DNA from: Armillaria gallica
Lineage: Eukaryota > Basidiomycota > Agaricomycetes > Agaricales > Physalacriaceae
Length of the DNA: 64,000 nucleotides
Direction: 5' to 3'
Assembly: GCA_037576215.1 (NCBI GenBank)
Contig: JBANDB010000001.1
Span: forward strand, 4,278,001 to 4,342,000
The notes below the pieces were generated by a model. That model was given only the letters and a program-made list of their open reading frames with translations, was not told the DNA's origin and made no database searches. Positions within the stretch are counted from its first letter, which is position 1. Every line of letters begins with the position of its first letter. Positions 1-10,549 of this stretch are shown here, piece after piece. The position numbers and the translations under genes were made by a program.

Positions 1-414
1 TCCATACGCAGGCTCCTTCTTTTTATACTAGGAAAATATAAGCGACCTTGCAAACCGTGACGAGCTGTATTTTGACCCACATTACCACCAGCAGCTACAG
101 TGATAGGGCTATGACATTACCCAGGGACTTCTTCAAATTCAGAGGGTGAAAGAGCCGGACAAGAAGCCAAGTTGCTCCAAATGCATAGTGATAAGTAATC
201 CCTCGATAAAGAAAAAAACTCAAGGTCACTCGAAAAAAGAGTCGTAAGGCGTCTAATTTCAAGCAAACTAAAGGACTGAGATATGAGCATGGCTAACAAT
301 AAGTCGACCAAGACCTGCCGGCCTATCGTATAAACCAAAGCCGAAAGACTAATTCCTAAAGCCGAAGCAGATTAGTGAAAGCGAACGATGGAATTCAGAA
401 TTCAAGTACCGTAG
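1..414. other. No gene recognised
   Basis: I see only a short open frame on the minus strand (338 to 117) with one hydrophobic stretch. It has no recognisable motif. Base composition is ordinary with normal CpG content. Confidence 0.4.
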
Positions 415-996
415 TCAAATATAAAGACCCTTGAAGTCCTTAGACACGTAGACCCTTAGAGAGTCGACAGTAGTAGAGAAGTTGTTCGTGGTACTACCTT
501 GAAGACTTCTCGTCCTCTATATTCGCCTCCAACTTGATGGTAGTCACCATACAGCAAAAGTAATTGCGGAGGTACTCATTGGGGAGCGCAAAGCATAGCT
601 TATACTCCCAGGAGCTCCTCCGAGTCCCCTCCTTGGTCGACCGGTAAAAATTTGCTACCCCTTTCTCCTTCTTATCCTTCAAGTGGGTAACGTCGCCTCG
701 ATGGTCGTCTCCAACTCGTGTAAGTCTACCCCCGCTCGGAGGGCATCATCGAGGAAGGTGGCGATCGTCTTCGCCATCACGGAAACCGTGGTATCAGCCT
801 GGGATATGACGGTACTTCTGAACAGAAAGTCGGCGAGGTCTAGAGCTTGGTAGTTATCGATGGCGGCTCTGAAATCCTTCCAGTCGAAACGTTTCCTGCA
901 GGTCGTGTCGTCGAACTTCATGTAGCTGCCCGGGAATTTCATGAATTTTACGCTGGCGGCTCCAAGGCTTTCGGGCAGCTTGGAGCTACGTAACAA
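415..996 (-). pseudogene. Relic of a Cyt-like (volvatoxin-type) pore-forming protein
   Basis: Three successive minus-strand reading frames (about 996-690, 682-510 and 510-415) together resemble the C-terminal two thirds of the Cyt delta-endotoxin fold. That fold is known from Bacillus Cyt toxins and from fungal volvatoxin-like proteins, which permeabilise membranes. The resemblance rests on my recognition of the helix and strand order: an amphipathic helical part, then a linker rich in Lys and Glu, then a strand-rich tail. The frames are joined by two apparent single-base deletions, near 680-692 and near 500-515, each in a short homopolymer. The gene therefore cannot make a full protein unless these are sequencing errors. 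The N-terminal part upstream of 996 was not found. Family assignment is inferred from sequence feel, not from a search. Confidence 0.55.
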
Positions 997-2000
997 TGTC
1001 GATGAGTAGGAATTAAAAGGGAGGAGAAGGAGGCCGACGAACGACTATCGTTCAGCTTGTCCCTGTTAGTAGACGAATTCAGGTTTATCGAGGTCGAAGA
1101 CGTGATACATACTTTACAGACATCATGAGCTAGATTTTGCTGATATGAAGGCGAGTTTGTAAAAACATTTGAGGTCTAGCGCAGGAGTATTTGTTATATA
1201 GGTCCAGGAGATGCGATGAAAGGAGACGAGGCCGAGTCTTAGTTTGAGACCATCGACCAACAAATCGCGAGATCCTTCGAATCGTAAATAGTTCAACTTC
1301 CTAGAGTGCAATGCAATGCGCAGATTCGCTGGAGTTCAGAGAGATTTGAAGGAGGAAATAGATTGTACCGTGCAAGATGTCTGTTATCATATTCATACTG
1401 AGCGCAACTTACAAGCACAAGGGTCAAAAGGACACACCTATTATTCATGGGACGTCATACGTATCCGTCGAGCCTCGAGCCCTAGTAGTCTAAACCTGAG
1501 ACCATCTTGAATCTCGTTGTAGGTAGGTACTACACGGCAGTGTCCATTGCGCGAGTAATTTGGAGGTGAATCGATAGCTGTCGAGTAGGGAGACTCCTCA
1601 AGGCGAGATGAGCGTCAATGAGCATTGACTCGGAATATTGAGGACCGACTAGAACGCTTCAAAGTGGAAGTCGAGTGAAATGTATAAAGAAGACTCGGAA
1701 CCACGTGCGAATCTCTCTTTCAATTGCACCTCAAGCTCGACATGCCGGGATGTCGACTGGTGCGGTGTTATATGCACCAGCCTCTACCATACAGCAAGCG
1801 TATTTCTGCGACTCGCAACCGTAGCTGGCGTCGCTGACATGGGAACTTCAGTCTCATCGCGAGATGATGTCCCCTGTTCAACATGAGGCCTCTCTCTATT
1901 TCCTTTTCATCCTGGCCTACATCCGCGACAACGACAGGAAGCTCAAGGCAATTCCGGCGCGCCCAGCACAATTCTCCTCAAATCACTGGTCATCGAAAGA
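997..2000. other. No gene recognised
   Basis: Short open frames on both strands lack motifs, codon periodicity or credible introns. The minus-strand frame 1311-1123 may be a leftover upstream piece of the neighbouring Cyt-like relic, but I cannot show it. Confidence 0.4.
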
Positions 2001-2152
2001 TGTATAGAGGATGGCTTTGGAGTGTGAGCTCGCTGCTCCGTCGGACGACCAGCTGCTACCAAAGACCGGGAGGAGGTATATAGTCGTTGGTGGAGTACGT
2101 CGTCCGTTTCTTTCCATGAAATGCACTGACGAAGCTCTAGGCAGGATTCTGG

Positions 2153-3320
2153 GTGGATGGATCGTCCTGCAGCTGCTCAGACGCGGAGAAGACCCCATGG
2201 CTTCAGAGTGCGAACCATTATGAATACGATTTTCCCTTCACGTTCCAGTCGCCTCCTGTTCTTCTGGCAGGTGACTACGGCGCTGCTCCCAGGCGAATGA
2301 GTGTACTGTCATCTGAGGAGTCTTTGCCGGACCCTGCTGCCGAGTTGGCCCCACGAGTGCGTGAATCAGCTGGTGTTGTAATGGCCATGCCTACAAGTAA
2401 GTCCAGTTCATATATAAGGTGTACTGTATCTAATACAGCTCGTGTTTAGTGGGTTCAGTGTCGTCTGTGTCGTCTGTGTCGCTGTCTTCATCCCCTTCGG
2501 TATCATTGTCTGCGTCAACCCATCCCTCCCGCCTCTCAAGCGGCCCCGTTCCACACTACTGTCGTTCCTTCCTCTGCTACAGCACCCAGCGCAATTTCCA
2601 TCTCCTCTCAGCCTGAAACATCTCACTACCATCGAGCGTCAGTACCGCACAAACCTTAACACCGTAATCCAGTCCTTGCGCATGGCAGTTCCTGCCCTTC
2701 AAGTGTCAGAATCGAACGATGGGCCAAAGAAGAGCAAGGGACAAAGGCCAAGATCAGAAATGAAGAAGACTCGACAGAGACCGTCGACGAGCGAGGAAAC
2801 GTTGATGGAGGAAGTGCAGCAAAGACAACGTCCTTGGAAAGGCCGTCGAGTACATTCGAGTGCTTAAGAAGCGGGAGATGCGGTTGAAGCGTGGACAGGA
2901 TGGATTGAAGGCTTTGATTTAGAGGCTGGTTGGCAGATCTGCTCGCCTGCACACCTTGGAAACAGAGTGGAGGGAGAAGTTCGGCGGTGAAGAGAAGGAT
3001 GAGGTGGATGCCCTCGATATCGATCTTCCAGAGTTGGATAACGAAGATAACGATGAAGAAGAGCGAAGAAGGAAGGAGCCCAAGGTCGAGGTTCCGTCTC
3101 CACCGCTCACCACCCGCTGGTCCGCCTGTTGTACCCGAGAAGCGGAAACATGAAGACCCCACTATTGTCAGCACATACCAGGCAAGGCAAAACAACTTAC
3201 GCGGATGAGGTCGCAAAGGAGAGTCATTTGAGGAAAAAAGACTCGAACAGCGAGCGTGGGTCAGACTTGGAGAGTTTTGTGTTTTCAATCCAGGTATGTG
3301 GTCTTGAACATGGATTTTAG
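2153..3320 (+). pseudogene. bHLH transcription factor relic (SREBP-like, basidiomycete type)
   Basis: The plus strand encodes in order: an N-terminal acidic/Ser-rich part (to 2396); an intron-like gap 2397-2449 with GTAAGT donor, CTAAT branch-like site and TTTAG acceptor; a Ser-rich stretch; a basic region plus first helix ending in LNTVIQSLRMAVPAL (about 2640-2698); a linker; the second helix NVLGKAVEYIRVLKKRE (about 2826-2876); and a long acidic tail ending near 3153. In this family such proteins bind E-box or sterol-regulatory sites as dimers. Helix one and helix two lie in different frames, and a TAG at about 2920 ends helix two, so the gene is broken. The similarity of the basic-helix core to basidiomycete SREBP-like bHLH proteins comes from memory of the family. 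Confidence 0.7.
2397..2449 (+). other. Retained 53-bp intron in the bHLH relic
   Basis: The sequence starts GTAAGT and ends TTTAG. A CTAAT branch-like site lies about 20 bases before the acceptor. Length and signals fit a basidiomycete spliceosomal intron, which argues that the relic was a genomic gene copy and not a retrocopy. Confidence 0.6.
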
Positions 3321-3599
3321 TTTGGATTAACCATGATCTAACAGACCAAACGTTATTGATTACCCGATTGCTCATATCTTCCTTGGTTCAGCGCTAGCGC
3401 GGGGAACTTGAGCACTCTGACTATGCCACTGTCGTACCCTGTCACCAAGAGACACACAGCTTGGGTCTAGGAAGCTACAAAACACGATGGGGGCATCACT
3501 TGTGCGTACGGTCGACTCGCACTGGGCCTGCTGGTGTTGTGTCGAGGCTGAAAGCTGCGGGTATCAAAACCGAGTGAGACAAATACACTTTGATTGGTG

Positions 3600-4026
3600 T
3601 CATCGCGTGTATCCCTGTCTTGCCAGAACGCATGTTCATCGAGTCTGTCGTCCCTGCTAACCTTGAACAAGAGTAGAATCACCGTTGACGCTGCTCATTC
3701 CCTGGGAGGAAAGATTGGGGACGTCTTCGAGAAAGTGTGGATGGGTGGTGGTGGTGGTCTTTGAGTCGGTGATGAGGAAGAGAAGTATTGCCTAGAGATG
3801 GAATTGGGCTTTGTTGGAAGCTCTTCCCCTCGACTGTGGTGCTGAGAGCGTATCTATTCTGTTGAGCACGCCGCCGAGCCCGACCATGAAGGCGCTGGGG
3901 TACAGGTTGAGGACGATCATGGACAGGAAGCTGTTCGATAACCAGGAAATTATGGAGGCGAGGGATAGGGCTGTTGATATGTGTAGCGGCGTGGTCGGCC
4001 ATGGGGATGGGTTTAATAATGGTTAG
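3600..4026 (+). pseudogene. Possible C-terminal remnant of the same bHLH/SREBP-like gene
   Basis: Plus-strand fragments read SLGGKIGDVFEKVW (about 3690-3735) and, in another frame, MKALGYRLRTIMDRKLFDNQ (about 3886-3945), continuing to an EARDRAVD segment. They look like real helical protein broken by a stop and frameshifts. Position and strand suggest the C-terminal domain of the bHLH gene just upstream, but no diagnostic motif proves this. It could be an unrelated broken gene. Confidence 0.3.
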
Positions 4027-4744
4027 GACATGGACCAAGAGGTGTTTGCTTATCCATTTTTTAATACTTATATCCTTGATGTACCCGGGGACTCGAGAAT
4101 TGTCCTCCAGTTCATATGCACCTTCAAGTTCCCAATCTTTGACAGAACCACGTCGCTTTTGACGACGGAACGTCCTTGATGCCTGACATTAGCGACCGGG
4201 AAGTTGGAGCTGTTTTTACCCAATATTTGCGATCACGCTGCTGTCACTCGGACAAGAGTACCAAATACCAATCCGGTGAAGAAATGCGATTTAGACCGCC
4301 GTAAGACTGATGCAGCACATTGGACGACGACGATTGGTTCGTTCTTGTGATCTCCAGCGACAACGGGTGTCTGGGCGTGAGATCGACGCATGTAGATCCG
4401 ACTGTCCTTGACTGACCTACCTCAAAACATTCACGGATGACCTGGTAAAAAAAGCTAGGAGTTCGTCCTGCGCCGTGCTCTACTTCCAAGAATCAACATA
4501 TATTCCTACGAAACACACGAGGACTTGGATCCAGCTACTTAGTACCAGTCATATGCAGCTACCGAACGGGGGAGAAACACTGTTAAAAGGTTTTCTTTAG
4601 TTTTCTTTTGCGGCATGAGTGACAGCGACTCACTTGACCGAATCCTGAGACTGGGACGAAACTTCAGGCTGCCTTCGAACCCTGACCATCCAGACGCTGA
4701 TCAGAAGAAGTACGGATCCCGATGACAGAAAACTTACTGGTTGT
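4027..4744. other. No convincing gene
   Basis: A 36-codon open frame starts at 4615 on the plus strand and a longer one lies at 4489-4244 on the minus strand. Neither shows a recognisable domain or splice structure. Confidence 0.35.
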
Positions 4745-4948
4745 TCATTTTTTTGCCAACTCGCGAAGATATTGCAGTTCAATAAGCCTGTCCCGCTTGG
4801 ACTGACATTCGGAGGGCTTCTGTTTGGCCTTTTTCAAGTCATCTTCGGCCCGCTCGAGAACTTCTGCGGAATTTCCGTCCTTCACCTTGTAAGATTCCGC
4901 GAGCTTAATCTCGAATTTACCGACTCTTTCAGCGAGAAGTTCGTGCAT
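4745..4948 (-). CDS. Hypothetical small coiled-coil protein or exon
   Basis: A 67-codon minus-strand frame is rich in Glu, Lys, Leu and Arg with heptad-like spacing (for example VLERAEDDLKKAKQK), so a helical or coiled-coil fold is plausible. It overlaps by about 20 bases, in another frame, the 3' end of the decarboxylase relic. I do not recognise the family. It may be the real 3' exon of a neighbouring broken gene or a chance frame. Confidence 0.3.
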   Translation of the reverse strand: MHELLAERVGKFEIKLAESYKVKDGNSAEVLERAEDDLKKAKQKPSECQSKRDRLIELQYLRELAKK

Positions 4949-5680
4949 CCTTCGTGTTTACATAGGCTAAGATCGATTTGACTTTGACGTGCCGGTTAAC
5001 TTCGGCGTTCACGAAAGTGACCTCGACCTTGGGACCAAAGATGAGCGCCTGGGACGAGCCACCAAAGTGGAGCATCCCGAGCTCGTCACCAGTCGAAACC
5101 TTGTTGTCAACCTTAACGGAAAGGTCGCAAGCTGACACCTCGACCATTCCGACACGATGAACGCGACGAGCCCAATGTCTGGGTTGTCAGCTTTGATGAA
5201 GACGATGGCGCGAGTGGCAGAGTGGGTGAGCCATGCCTGAGAGCGAATGATGGCGCCGTGGGGATCGCCGTCCTTAGCTCCATCGTCGGGGAGGACGGCA
5301 TAGTAGGTTCTCGGAACAATCTCTGCACGGGTGATCTTACCGTTGACGGGGCTATGCCAACAGTGATAATCCTGCGGGCTGAGAAATGCTTGATAGACGG
5401 TTCCACCGTCAAAGAACTGGGCGGTGGCGTTGTCGTCGTAGAGCATGTCGTAGACGGAGTAAGGCCGGCCCTTGAGCCAGAACTGGTCATGATCTTTGAC
5501 TTTGGTCTGGATGCGATACACGGTCGACTCGCAGGCACTATGGATGAAAGCGTTGTTCTAGGGGAGGACGATGGGGCGAGCTTCGGGACGAAACTTGCGG
5601 GTGAAGAAATGGTCCCAAGAAGTGAAGCCAAGGTAGGCTACTCCAGGATTACACTCGTAGGTCTCGTGTAAACTCACAAA
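4929..5680 (-). pseudogene. Phosphatidylserine decarboxylase family relic (PsiD-like)
   Basis: The minus strand encodes the family's order of blocks. First is a YLGFTSWDHFFTRKF segment (about 5650-5600), then ACESTVYRIQ, then the block around YHCWHSPVNGKI (about 5370-5335). The C-terminal block VEVSACDLSVKV leads to LGMLHFGGSS (about 5050-5070), which matches the self-cleavage region where a serine becomes the pyruvoyl cofactor. Known members decarboxylate phosphatidylserine, or tryptophan in the PsiD branch. The YECNP-to-YLGFTSWD region resembles the fungal PsiD-like branch. Two lesions are visible: an in-frame TAG at 5558-5560 and a one-base deletion near 5150-5160. Substrate cannot be decided from the sequence. 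Confidence 0.75.
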
Positions 5681-5719
5681 AGCAACGAGACTCCAAAGAC
5701 AACGAGTCTCGTTGCTTTT
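5678..5719. repeat. Perfect 15-bp inverted repeat with 12-bp spacer
   Basis: AAAAGCAACGAGACT (5678-5692) is exactly reverse-complementary to 5705-5719. It can form a stem-loop on either strand. It lies just upstream of the decarboxylase relic. Confidence 0.8.
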
Positions 5720-6169
5720 CCCTGTGGAAGTCGCTGCTGAAGTCGTTTCGTAACTAGGGCTACAAAGTCGAGGCAGGTCTAATCCCCCAAAACGGATGCA
5801 TATCGAATCATCTCCTGGACTTTTTTTCTGCTGGTGGTCAAGGAAGCTCGGTGATTATGAGAAGGAAAAGTCACGCAGAATACGTGATGGGTGTAAGAAG
5901 GCAACCAGCAAGGTCTAGACCTGGACCTACAGTCGCCCACACATCTGCGGTTACCGAACAGGCGCTTGTTATCCTCGGACCGAAGTTAAAGCTGTTTACG
6001 TACCCCCAAATTTGACTCGGAGCCTTCTCTTCTCGCCGTCGAGGCTCAATCGAGTTGCTACGACAAGGCACCCGATTTCGGTTGCACAAATCACAAGTGC
6101 TTCCGGGAATGTAATTAGTATAACGTTGCTCTGGCCCCCGTCCTAATCCGGGGAGGGTGTCGAAATTCG
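5720..6169. other. Intergenic, upstream of a small gene
   Basis: No coding signal is seen. The last part is the promoter side of the short gene at 6214. Confidence 0.4.
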
Positions 6170-6176
6170 TATAAAA
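6170..6176 (+). promoter_or_regulatory. TATA box (TATAAAA)
   Basis: TATAAAA lies 38-44 bases upstream of the ATG at 6214, a spacing that leaves a very short 5' leader. It is the only clear core promoter of this kind near an intact gene in the left part of the window. Confidence 0.65.
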
Positions 6177-6213
6177 GGACCAGCAAGTTGACCTCTAATT
6201 CTTCAGCATCACC

Positions 6214-6465
6214 ATGTCTGCCCCAGAAACCAAATTCGCACCTACCCAATCCTCTTCCGTCCTCGGCGGACAGATCGTCGGCCGCTCTGAGCGCCAGGCT
6301 GTTGCTCCTCCCGCAGCCCTGAAGCTGCGCCTTGACCTCAACCTCGAGGTCGAGATCGCCATCCAGGCGAAGGTCAACGGTGACATCACCTTGTCGCTCC
6401 TGTAAGTCGGATTCTGTCGCCTTGCTGGGTGTGCTGAGGCTGATTGCTTGATTTTTAGCCAGTAA
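6214..6465 (+). CDS. Small conserved basidiomycete protein, 64 residues, one intron
   Basis: Exon 1 is 6214-6401 and exon 2 is 6459-6465. The 57-bp intron (6402-6458) starts GTAAGT and ends TTTTTAG, and splicing gives a 64-residue protein ending SLLQ. The C-terminal half, LKLRLDLNLEVEIAIQAKV followed by GDITLSLL, alternates charged and hydrophobic residues as in a short amphipathic strand or helix. Many Agaricomycete genomes encode similar tiny proteins of unknown role with this LKLRLDLNLEVE core, which I recall but cannot check. The start is preferred because CACCATG is a good context and a TATA box sits just upstream. This is the only short gene in the left half that appears intact. No function can be assigned. 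Confidence 0.75.
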
Positions 6466-7385
6466 ATGTGTGAAGGACGTGGGGAGTCGAAGTAACGTTG
6501 CATTAGTTGGATCGAGGTAAGACCGACTGTTCCATGGTTTCGTCGTCTTCGTGCTGAGCGTCGTGATACTAGAAATCATCCGCGTCTTTGTCGGCTCCAA
6601 CTTTCTTCTCTCCTTTCATTCCCTTACCTACAATGTATTAGTATTTACGAGCGTTTATACCTGTGGAATATCAATACCAGTGTTTTTTGGGACGTTATGG
6701 TGTCCGGTTTGAATGAGTAAGAGTTGCAGTTGTTCTGAAGTGACAAGTTTCCAGATTTCCTTCGTTCCCTGCATATTCTGCATATTCTTTCGTGCTGAGA
6801 GCAGTTACAGGTTAGTATACTTTCTTCTCCCATATATTGTCGCGTACCCTTACTTGCGCTATGCCGAGAGTTTTCGGCCCTCTACGAGATATTAATATCA
6901 GTGTTGTTTCGGGATTACTTTTATGTTGTGCTCACCGAGACTCGGAGCGTCTGTGAAAGTCGGCCCTGATCCAGAGCAATGGCGGCACCTTCTACGGATT
7001 ATGTACGACGGGAACTTCTAGTAGTACTTTCCTTTGCCTTGAACGAGTTGACGTTTTTCAGCTGGATAGTAAAAGAGCAGACGGAGTAGTGAGCTCGACA
7101 GGTCTCCCACCACCAGAGTGCGGAGAGTGGACGTGGGAGTCATGCATTAGACTTACAAAAACCAAACCAAAAAAAAATTGTTCAGCCACAGCTCCCCATC
7201 GCACAATCCGGGTACGTGGTCATGGAAAACGGTAATGTCTGTCGCGAGATGGAAGGGATAAAAACCAGGGGTATTCGTCACTCGGGCGCAGAACGTCAAG
7301 TTTCAACAGGGCAGGCACTACGATAACCCAGTCGATCAACTCCAGTGTCCACAAGGCAGAAAACAAATGTGTTCATAACAGCCCT
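6466..7385. other. Intergenic with two copies of a short dispersed repeat
   Basis: No gene is seen. Copies of a roughly 20-base sequence related to AATATCAGTGTTGTTTYGGG lie at about 6668-6691 and 6889-6913. Confidence 0.45.
6668..6913 (+). repeat. Short dispersed repeat, two of three copies
   Basis: Copies at 6668-6691 and 6889-6913 share the core ATACCAGTGTTTTTTGGG / ATATCAGTGTTGTTTCGGG. A third copy lies at 10981-11002. They may be ends of an old mobile element. Confidence 0.45.
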
Positions 7386-7386
7386 A

Positions 7387-7450
7387 TGAGTCGACCCAGA
7401 TTCGAACTGAGGACAGATCCGACGACCAACTTCGCCATCGACGTGTACGT
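7387..7450 (-). other. tRNA-like remnant (D-arm and T-arm, shortened anticodon arm)
   Basis: On the minus strand a D-arm-like GGCGAAGTTGGT is followed about 20 bases later by a T-arm-like CTCAGTTCGAATCTGGG. Flanking GTCGA and TCGAC could pair as an acceptor stem. The space for an anticodon arm is far too short, so this is at most a tRNA-derived remnant. Confidence 0.35.
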
Positions 7451-7639
7451 CATAGTTATGAGTGAACGCCCTTTACAACGGACGTTCGGATCCACGGGTA
7501 AAGAATCACTCGGGATCCTGCTGGGTGCGACTCGTAAATTGGAGGACGGAATGCGGAATAGGTAAAGAAAGACGCGAAGACACGAGGACTTGAGCACAAA
7601 AGGAGAGAGGTACGACGACTGAGCAGGCGACAAGGGGAT

Positions 7640-7812
7640 TCCCAACTTGCTCATCCAAACCCTTTAGTGGGCATGGGTCGAACAATCGCGTCAGCGGGCT
7701 TGCTAAAACGAGACGCACCGCCCTGTCGAAAAGATCCAAAGATCCCAGGAACTACGCCTCGGGAGAATCGAACTCCACACGAAAGCGTCAGACCCGTTTA
7801 TCCGCGAGTGTG
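7640..7812 (-). other. Two tRNA-3'-half-like segments
   Basis: Minus strand around 7700-7645 reads CGTTTTAGCAAG followed by a TTCGACC loop, like the anticodon arm and T-arm of an alanine tRNA but without matching stems. Minus strand 7812-7755 carries GGAGTTCGATTCTCC, a perfect T-arm-like hairpin. Related segments recur at 8050-8130 and 11,296-11,365. None is a full tRNA. Confidence 0.3.
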
Positions 7813-9390
7813 GAAGCGTCCTCGGTGAAAAATGACAGTGTGGGGATGGATACAGCGTCTCGAGAGAAATACTATCTTGTTGACGATGTATGAAAAATGG
7901 TGTGGAAGCTAGTGGGTTATGTATTAGATTTACAGGATGCAAAGTGCAGGAACAACTGTACCAAAAAAAGGAGAGATTTATTGAAACTCTCCTAGTAAAG
8001 GGTCCCCACCGTATACATCCTCACTGCAGTAGGCGAATCTACACCTGCTATCCATCCGACGATCACATCCCGGGAGACGCCCAATAAGCAAGCATCGGAT
8101 CCTTTTATCCGCAAGTATGTAACTCTCGTCGTCGCCCTACAGTCTGCTGCTGAACTGAATATCGAAAGGGTTCGAATGGGGACTGCACGAGCTTGCCATC
8201 TTTCAAACAGCGATATTGACATGCTTGTGACCCTGAGATGGAGAGGGTTATTGGAGAGAGGGGCATTGCGCAGTGTAGACGAATGGAGGGTGCGTGGGAG
8301 GAGCGTCAGAGCAAGTGGTGGTTGCTAGGTCGGGGCTTTCGTACAACGCTCTCAAGCTACCTAGCTTGCATGGTCAAACTAGGGAAGTAGGGACGGCTGT
8401 TGTGATGGAAGAGCATAATGCCGCGTGTATACTCGATAGTCCGAGTCAACCATCAACGGGCGGACACTACGAGGCCCTCGTTCTGCCACGCAGTGTCAGG
8501 AGGAGACTGGGTCAGGGAATTGAGGGTGCGCAGGAGGCGAGTAGTCGAGGTGTAATGATGACTGGCCGTCTCTGCCACATCCTCCAAGTGCGGTAAGGAA
8601 TGGCCGGACGGGGACTGCATGAATACTGTGAGTAAGGAAGGCCGCCAATATTTTGACGTGCTTGTGACGTAAGCCGCGAACACGAGCGAGCAGGCTTTGG
8701 AGGGCAGATGACGCTCCGGAGGAGAGAGCGCGCCGTGGATTTGCACGAAGACATTGGAGCGGCGCCGATTGCGAGAGGAAAACCGCATGAGTTCCTGGTT
8801 GTCATCGAGGTCCGTCAAGGAATAGAATCTGGTAGCGAAGAAGCAAACCTGGCTGAGTGGTCTATGAAAGGAGAATCGTAGTAACCCACCAAACTTGCTC
8901 GCACCACAGCGTCGACAACAACACCTCGCTCTTAGGATTCGGTCCTTCTCATGACGATGTAGTGTATAAACGGAGAGGAAGAAGCGAGAAGAATACAGTA
9001 GTCCTGAGTTGGAACGTTGTGCGGGAGAGCAGAACACATCGGGAAATACCGTCCAAGGTCACTCTTACACTACCATGCTCTTAATCGCAGTGGAAATTCT
9101 TGACACCTCCCGTCGACGAGCCTACCGCCTTGAAACATGGAACACACGCGTTACTGTTGATAAAATTTCAACTGCATGATCCCAGAACAACAGTGACATT
9201 GGTATCTAATAGGTGTACAGACACTAATACACTGTCAACCAAAGACGACGAGAAGAATGTAACCGGTACATGGCGGTGCCCTAACAAGCGTCAGGGAGGT
9301 CGCAGTGCAACTCACGACACGTTTGGTGACAGACCATGACTATCTATGTACTGAGATTCATGCATAGGCCACGACGCATTACAATACTCA
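7813..9390. other. No gene recognised
   Basis: A 194-codon minus-strand frame (9037-8453) is open but has no domain, no conserved-looking composition and competing frames on both strands, so I do not call it. A tRNA-like fragment related to the one at 7755-7812 lies at about 8050-8130. Confidence 0.4.
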
Positions 9391-9391
9391 C

Positions 9392-10549
9392 CTATCGTCT
9401 TCCCTTCCTTGAGTACCGAGTGGTTTCTATGGCTCTGGCCGTTTGATCGTTGACGCTCCAGAGAAAGCCGTTGCCACCCACCTCTCCGTACAACAAGTAC
9501 TGTTTAATAGCTTCATCTAGAACATCGAAGACTCGGAACACCAATAAACTTGTAGTACTTGCGCTATACACTAGTCCAACCCACACAGTCATACTCAAGG
9601 TTGATACCGTCTAGACCCGTTGCCCTATATAGGGCTAGCTAAGGAATAATGACAAGAACCTGTTACACCACACAGCAGAGCTTCCCTACCGCACTAGCAC
9701 CCGTAGGGTCTCTAGCGAAGCCTCTACGACTACAGCAGAGCTGGAATCGTCGGCTACACATTTTCTCATCACTACTCTCTGTCGACCTAAAGAACATCGT
9801 GCGCTCCTGATACTCGCACCCTCTCAAACCCGAAACTGCGTCAGAGTCAGACAGAAATCCAAGTATGCCTTTCACCCACGCGTGCCCTGTCTCTGGGTAT
9901 TTCTCTAAAAGCACAATGTTGAAAGCGCAAGAATTGGCTGGCCTTTCTATTCTCGCGTTGAGCACTTGGGTCTCTGGTCCTAGAGAGAGAGTTTGACGAA
10001 AAACTTCACAGAAACCCCAGCAGAGACTCTAACAACCTGGGCAAGCCGGGCACAGCAGTACTCCGCTTCTAACCCATCTACCGTACACACCGCTCGACAC
10101 TCGTGCCCCGTGCGAGAGTCAGACCACATCAGAGATTTAGGTGCCCAGCGAAAGCCAGGTTCGTCCTCCGTCTTTGGACAATCCATAAAAATAATATCCC
10201 CAGGCAGGTGCCGGAGTTGCCGAAGCACAGTCTTCAAGCGCTCAGAAAGCTGGACGTTGAATCATATATTGGGTTCCACAATATTCAGCAGCCCGCACAC
10301 CGCAATCGTCTCGTCCTCTGGTCTGCTCGTCCATCTCCCAACCAGGAATCGCACGAGGTCTGTGAATTCTATACGAGTGTCGGGGATAGATGAGAGGTTG
10401 GGATTATGTCGTCTCGTGAAACGAACTAGTTCTGAGAGACAATGGGATAGAACTGGAACACACCACTGAACGATAGCGTCGGAGAAGATCAGGATGGACG
10501 TGCACGGTCGACGTGTATAGGCCGCCATTCGAGCCATGTTCTCTGCCAA
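9392..10549 (-). pseudogene. C-terminal half of a HET-domain-type protein, broken
   Basis: The minus strand reads FLVGRWTSRPEDETIAVCGL (about 10,350-10,290), then after an in-frame TGA (about 10,259) continues in the same frame to LRQLRHLPGDIIFMDCP and DEPGFRWAPKSLMW (to about 10,130). This succession, with 'TSRPEDETI' followed by an 'FRWAP' block, is characteristic of the region after the HET domain in basidiomycete heterokaryon-incompatibility-like proteins. Those proteins act in allorecognition or cell death. Further minus-strand fragments at 9965-9663 and 9598-9392 probably belong to its tail but lie in other frames. The HET domain itself is not visible in the window. Confidence 0.55.

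Noticed and set aside
7640..7812. True tRNA genes
   Set aside because: Only T-arm and partial anticodon-arm likeness. The 5' halves are missing and stems do not pair.
8453..9037. 194-codon open frame on the minus strand
   Set aside because: No motif, no protein-like composition, and open frames of similar length overlap it on both strands. Likely chance.
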